From HGM04593 sp045578665 (lineage in GTDB: Bacteria; Bacteroidota; Bacteroidia; Bacteroidales; Bacteroidaceae), in contig JAZNKR010000172.1 of assembly GCA_045578665.1 (NCBI GenBank), positions 1-8,640 on the forward strand: DNA of 8,640 bases, in the 5' to 3' direction. Below are positions 6,348-8,640 of the stretch, in pieces. How positions within the stretch are numbered: position 1 is the stretch's first letter; every line of letters starts with the position of its first letter. The position numbers and the translations under genes were made by a program. The notes beneath the pieces are model-generated. The model was not told the DNA's origin and made no database searches. It saw only the letters and a list, made by a program, of their open reading frames with translations.

Positions 6348-8363
6348 ATGGAAAAGCAAAAGAGAATAGAAGAGAACATTAAACGGCTGAAAGAGATTTC
6401 AGCCGTTTACAATCCCGTCAATGGCGAAGGTTCATCATCGATAGAGCGCAGATGGGTGGAGATTGAAGATTTTCCGCTCACAAGGATGAATCTCCCCACA
6501 GCCATGCTCGAAAAAGAGAGCATTGCTCAGCTCATTGGAAAGGGAGCAAAGGGATACCTTGCTGCACACGGCGACCGCACAGCGAGCCACAAGAGCATAA
6601 TAAAGCTGTGGCTCGAATTTTGCCGCGAACGCATAAAATACGACTTCGAATATTGGGCAAAGACAATGGCTGTAATCTCCGACAAAGGAAAAGGGCGCGA
6701 CATACCCTTCACTCTCAACCGCCCGCAAAGGATATATCTGCGAGAGATGGAAAGGCTACGCACTGCCAACCGTCCGATAGACATAATACTGTGCAAGGCG
6801 CGTCAATGGGGAGGCTCCACACTCACTCAGCTCTACATGCTGTGGATACAGTTGGTGCACAGACACAACTGGAACTCGGTAATCTGCGGCGACATTGAAA
6901 AGCAGTCTTCAATCGTTGCAGGCATATTGGCAAAGGTCATAAACAACTATCCTCTATGGGCTACAGGAGGCAGGAAAATCACAACCACCCCCTATCAGGG
7001 CGCGCAGAAGACAAGGGTAATAAGTTACGGCAACAGCAGATACTCTCTCGGCTCGTCGCAAAAGCCCGACTCTCTGCGAAGCGAGGATATCAGCATGGCA
7101 CACCTTACGGAGGTGGGATTGTGGAAAGCCACATCGGGCAGAAAGCCCGAAGACCTTGTGCAATCGATATTCGGCTCCATTGCTGCAGGTCCATACACGG
7201 TAAAAGTGATGGAGTCGACCGCCAAAGGCGTGGGCAATTTCTTCCACCGCACATGGATTGAGGCTGTTGCAGGGCGCAACAACTTCACTCCGGTCTTCAT
7301 TCCGTGGTACAGCATCGATCTCTACAGCAAACCCATGGCAGAAGACGATTATCCTGCTTTTGTAGAGAGCATGGACGAGTATGAGAAAGGACTATTCTCG
7401 CTCGGCGCCACACTCGAAGCAATATCGTGGTATCGGGACAAAAGGCGCGAAATGCCCGAAGAGTGGCGTCTCTTTTCCGAATTTCCCTCTACCGCAAACG
7501 AAGCGTTCCAAAGTACAGGACACAGGGTATTCAAAATCTCATACGTGAAAAGTATGAGAGAACAGTGTGTGCCGCCTGCATGGGTGGGCGACATTGTATG
7601 CAGCGACAGAGCGGGCGAGACGGAACGCGAGAGCAACAGTCGCATGGAGCCGTTGCAACCGGGAGAGAAACAGGACGAAAATGTGCTCAAGGTGTGGCTG
7701 ATGCCCGAAGCTTCGGAACAGCACTATCGCGACAGGTATATTGTGACGGTGGACGTTGGCGGAGTTTCGGACAAAGCCGACTACTCCTGCATTATCGTAG
7801 CCGACCGTCTGCCCATGCTCGAAGGCGGAGTACCGGAGATTGCAGCCTGCTGGCACGGGCACATAGAGCACGACAAACTCGCATGGAAAGCTGTGGAGAT
7901 TGCAAAGAGATACGACAATGCACTGCTTGTAATTGAGGCAAACACATTGGAGACAGAAGGAACCGAAGGAGACAACTTCGAGTATATACTCAACGAGATT
8001 TCGGGCAAATACAGCAACCTCTACAGCCGCACATCGATACAGGAGATACGTCAGGGACGCCCGCGAAGATGGGGATTCCATACAAACCCCTCTACCAAGC
8101 CTATGGTAATAAATTTTCTTATAAAGGCACTGCGCGACGGGCTTTATGTAGAACGCTGCATAGAGACCACCTACGAGCTCGACCTATACGAACTCAAAGA
8201 GAACGGCAAGGAGATGGGCGCCGTCGAGGGCAACCACGACGACCGAGTTATGGCAACGGCTATTCTGGTGTGGATATGCTACAACCATCCTCTGCCTACA
8301 AAGATCAATCCCGAGAAGAGAGGGCACAACAAGACAAAAATTGTGAGCGAGGCAAGTATATGA
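6348..8363 (+). CDS. terL: Terminase large subunit (packaging ATPase-nuclease)
   Basis: A complete 671-residue terminase that pumps DNA into procapsids and cuts concatemers. The ATPase domain has a deviant Walker A, CKARQWGGST (149-158), a Walker B ending in the acidic pair position LTE (E255 of ISMAHLTEVGLW), and a coupling motif ESTAKGVGNFF (289-299). The RNase H-like nuclease domain shows IVTVDVGGVSDKADYS with D469, LLVIEANTLE with E530, and NHDDRVMATAI with D631/D632, so all expected acidic residues are present and the enzyme looks intact. The length is at the upper end for phage terminases, with an N-terminal extension of about 100 residues before the ATPase core. The gene starts 9 bp after the preceding stop; GGAGG at 6328-6332 lies rather far upstream. 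No portal gene follows, which is unusual. Confidence 0.96.
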   Translation: MEKQKRIEENIKRLKEISAVYNPVNGEGSSSIERRWVEIEDFPLTRMNLPTAMLEKESIAQLIGKGAKGYLAAHGDRTASHKSIIKLWLEFCRERIKYDFEYWAKTMAVISDKGKGRDIPFTLNRPQRIYLREMERLRTANRPIDIILCKARQWGGSTLTQLYMLWIQLVHRHNWNSVICGDIEKQSSIVAGILAKVINNYPLWATGGRKITTTPYQGAQKTRVISYGNSRYSLGSSQKPDSLRSEDISMAHLTEVGLWKATSGRKPEDLVQSIFGSIAAGPYTVKVMESTAKGVGNFFHRTWIEAVAGRNNFTPVFIPWYSIDLYSKPMAEDDYPAFVESMDEYEKGLFSLGATLEAISWYRDKRREMPEEWRLFSEFPSTANEAFQSTGHRVFKISYVKSMREQCVPPAWVGDIVCSDRAGETERESNSRMEPLQPGEKQDENVLKVWLMPEASEQHYRDRYIVTVDVGGVSDKADYSCIIVADRLPMLEGGVPEIAACWHGHIEHDKLAWKAVEIAKRYDNALLVIEANTLETEGTEGDNFEYILNEISGKYSNLYSRTSIQEIRQGRPRRWGFHTNPSTKPMVINFLIKALRDGLYVERCIETTYELDLYELKENGKEMGAVEGNHDDRVMATAILVWICYNHPLPTKINPEKRGHNKTKIVSEASI

Positions 8364-8371
8364 TGAAAATT

Positions 8372-8410
8372 GAGCAGGAAGAAAACTTATTTTCTTCCTG
8401 CTTTCATTTA
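8372..8410 (+). terminator. Strong hairpin terminator of the rightward packaging operon
   Basis: A perfect 13-bp stem (8373-8385 with 8390-8402, AGCAGGAAGAAAA on the 5' side) closes a CTTA tetraloop and runs into TTCATTTATA. It begins 9 bp after the terminase stop, so transcription of the operon ends inside the right inverted repeat. The A-rich 5' arm could also serve as a U-tract for opposite-strand transcripts entering from the right, making it potentially bidirectional. Confidence 0.88.
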
Positions 8411-8446
8411 TAGACCTCCCACACCACAAGTCTCAACTCGAAATTT

Positions 8447-8454
8447 TATATTTG
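8447..8454 (+). promoter_or_regulatory. Possible outward-facing -7 box at the right repeat
   Basis: TATATTTG fits the Bacteroidetes TAnnTTTG box and directly abuts the right inverted repeat, pointing out of the cassette. No TTTG or ATTCTGCAAC element lies at the expected distance upstream, so it may be chance in AT-rich sequence. Confidence 0.25.
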
Positions 8455-8574
8455 TAACTATTAGTGTCCGGTAAAAATTACTAATTGTTTTTCGCTAAAC
8501 AGTTTTATATTTAATGGCAGTTTGTAGTTATGTTGATTTAAACAAAGTTTACGTTCTTTTTGTGCCGACAAAAA
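8455..8574 (-). repeat. Right inverted repeat (IR-R), 120 bp
   Basis: This is the inverted partner of 22-140, differing by four substitutions and one 1-base gap. Sequence beyond it (8575-8640, starting GAACCAAAAAGCTCTGCGC) does not match the left flank. The AAAAAGAACCAAAAA string at this junction is one I associate with repeated intergenic sequences in Bacteroidetes genomes, so IR-R may be part of a longer interspersed repeat. No gene is seen from 8364 to the window end. Confidence 0.93.
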
Positions 8575-8578
8575 GAAC
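8553..8578 (+). other. Perfect 11-bp hairpin across the outer edge of IR-R
   Basis: GTTCTTTTTGT and ACAAAAAGAAC pair perfectly around a GCCG tetraloop. The outer four bases lie outside the homology shared with IR-L. At IR-L the corresponding hairpin is reduced to about 7-8 bp because the flanking bases differ. It could be a terminator for transcripts crossing the junction, a recombinase or transposase recognition structure, or simply part of an intergenic repeat. Confidence 0.6.
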
Positions 8579-8640
8579 CAAAAAGCTCTGCGCATGGGCG
8601 CTTTCTTAACGGCAGCCTTAGCTGATGACTTTTGGGGCTG

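Noticed and set aside
22..8574. A linear phage genome with terminal inverted repeats and protein-primed replication
   Set aside because: Sequence continues beyond both repeats, no DNA polymerase or terminal-protein gene is present, and a nuclease-bearing terminase argues for concatemer packaging rather than protein-primed ends.
22..8574. A conventional composite transposon
   Set aside because: The 120-bp arms hold no transposase reading frame and no target-site duplication could be found at their outer edges, so only a trans-mobilised or recombination-based model remains.
1..8640. tRNA, rRNA or CRISPR features
   Set aside because: I found no spaced direct-repeat array, no cloverleaf-like segment and no rRNA-like sequence in the window.

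Overview
The window reads as a compact phage-derived head and DNA-packaging cassette in a Bacteroidales genome (Bacteroides/Prevotella-like; the genus cannot be settled from sequence alone). Support for that assignment is the match of several proteins to families I know from Bacteroidetes phages, AT-rich leaders before several start codons, and promoter-like TAnnTTTG boxes. The genes look moderate in G+C, while the spacers and ends are AT-rich.

Layout: two nearly identical inverted repeats of about 120 bp (22-140 and 8455-8574, about 96% identical) bracket everything. Inside them are two divergent operons driven from a 242-bp central spacer (4644-4885). The minus-strand operon runs leftward: a scaffold-like protein (3840-4643), the major capsid protein (2183-3799), a small structural protein with a beta N-terminus and helical C-terminus (1630-2061), a connector-like protein (1007-1633), a small beta-rich protein (699-980) and a small protein ending in a VKPD/RxKP-type core (274-684). 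The plus-strand operon runs rightward: a basic helical protein with an internal duplication (4886-5323), two diverged paralogues (5342-5857 and 5862-6338) and a complete terminase large subunit (6348-8363). Each operon ends in a hairpin terminator just inside its inverted repeat. A further terminator-like hairpin sits directly after the capsid gene, probably setting a high ratio of capsid to connector proteins.

How the genes may work together: the scaffold and capsid proteins would build a procapsid, the connector-like proteins would close the vertex, and the terminase would pump and cut DNA. The two central promoters share a 10-bp element, ATTCTGCAAC, exactly 21 bp upstream of each -7 box in mirror orientation, so the operons are probably switched on together.

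What is missing matters as much: I see no portal, maturation protease, tail, lysis, integrase, repressor or replication gene between the repeats. The cassette is therefore either a helper-dependent satellite, a domesticated particle-forming (gene-transfer-agent-like) locus, or one module of a phage whose other parts lie elsewhere. This is the main reason for a second look.
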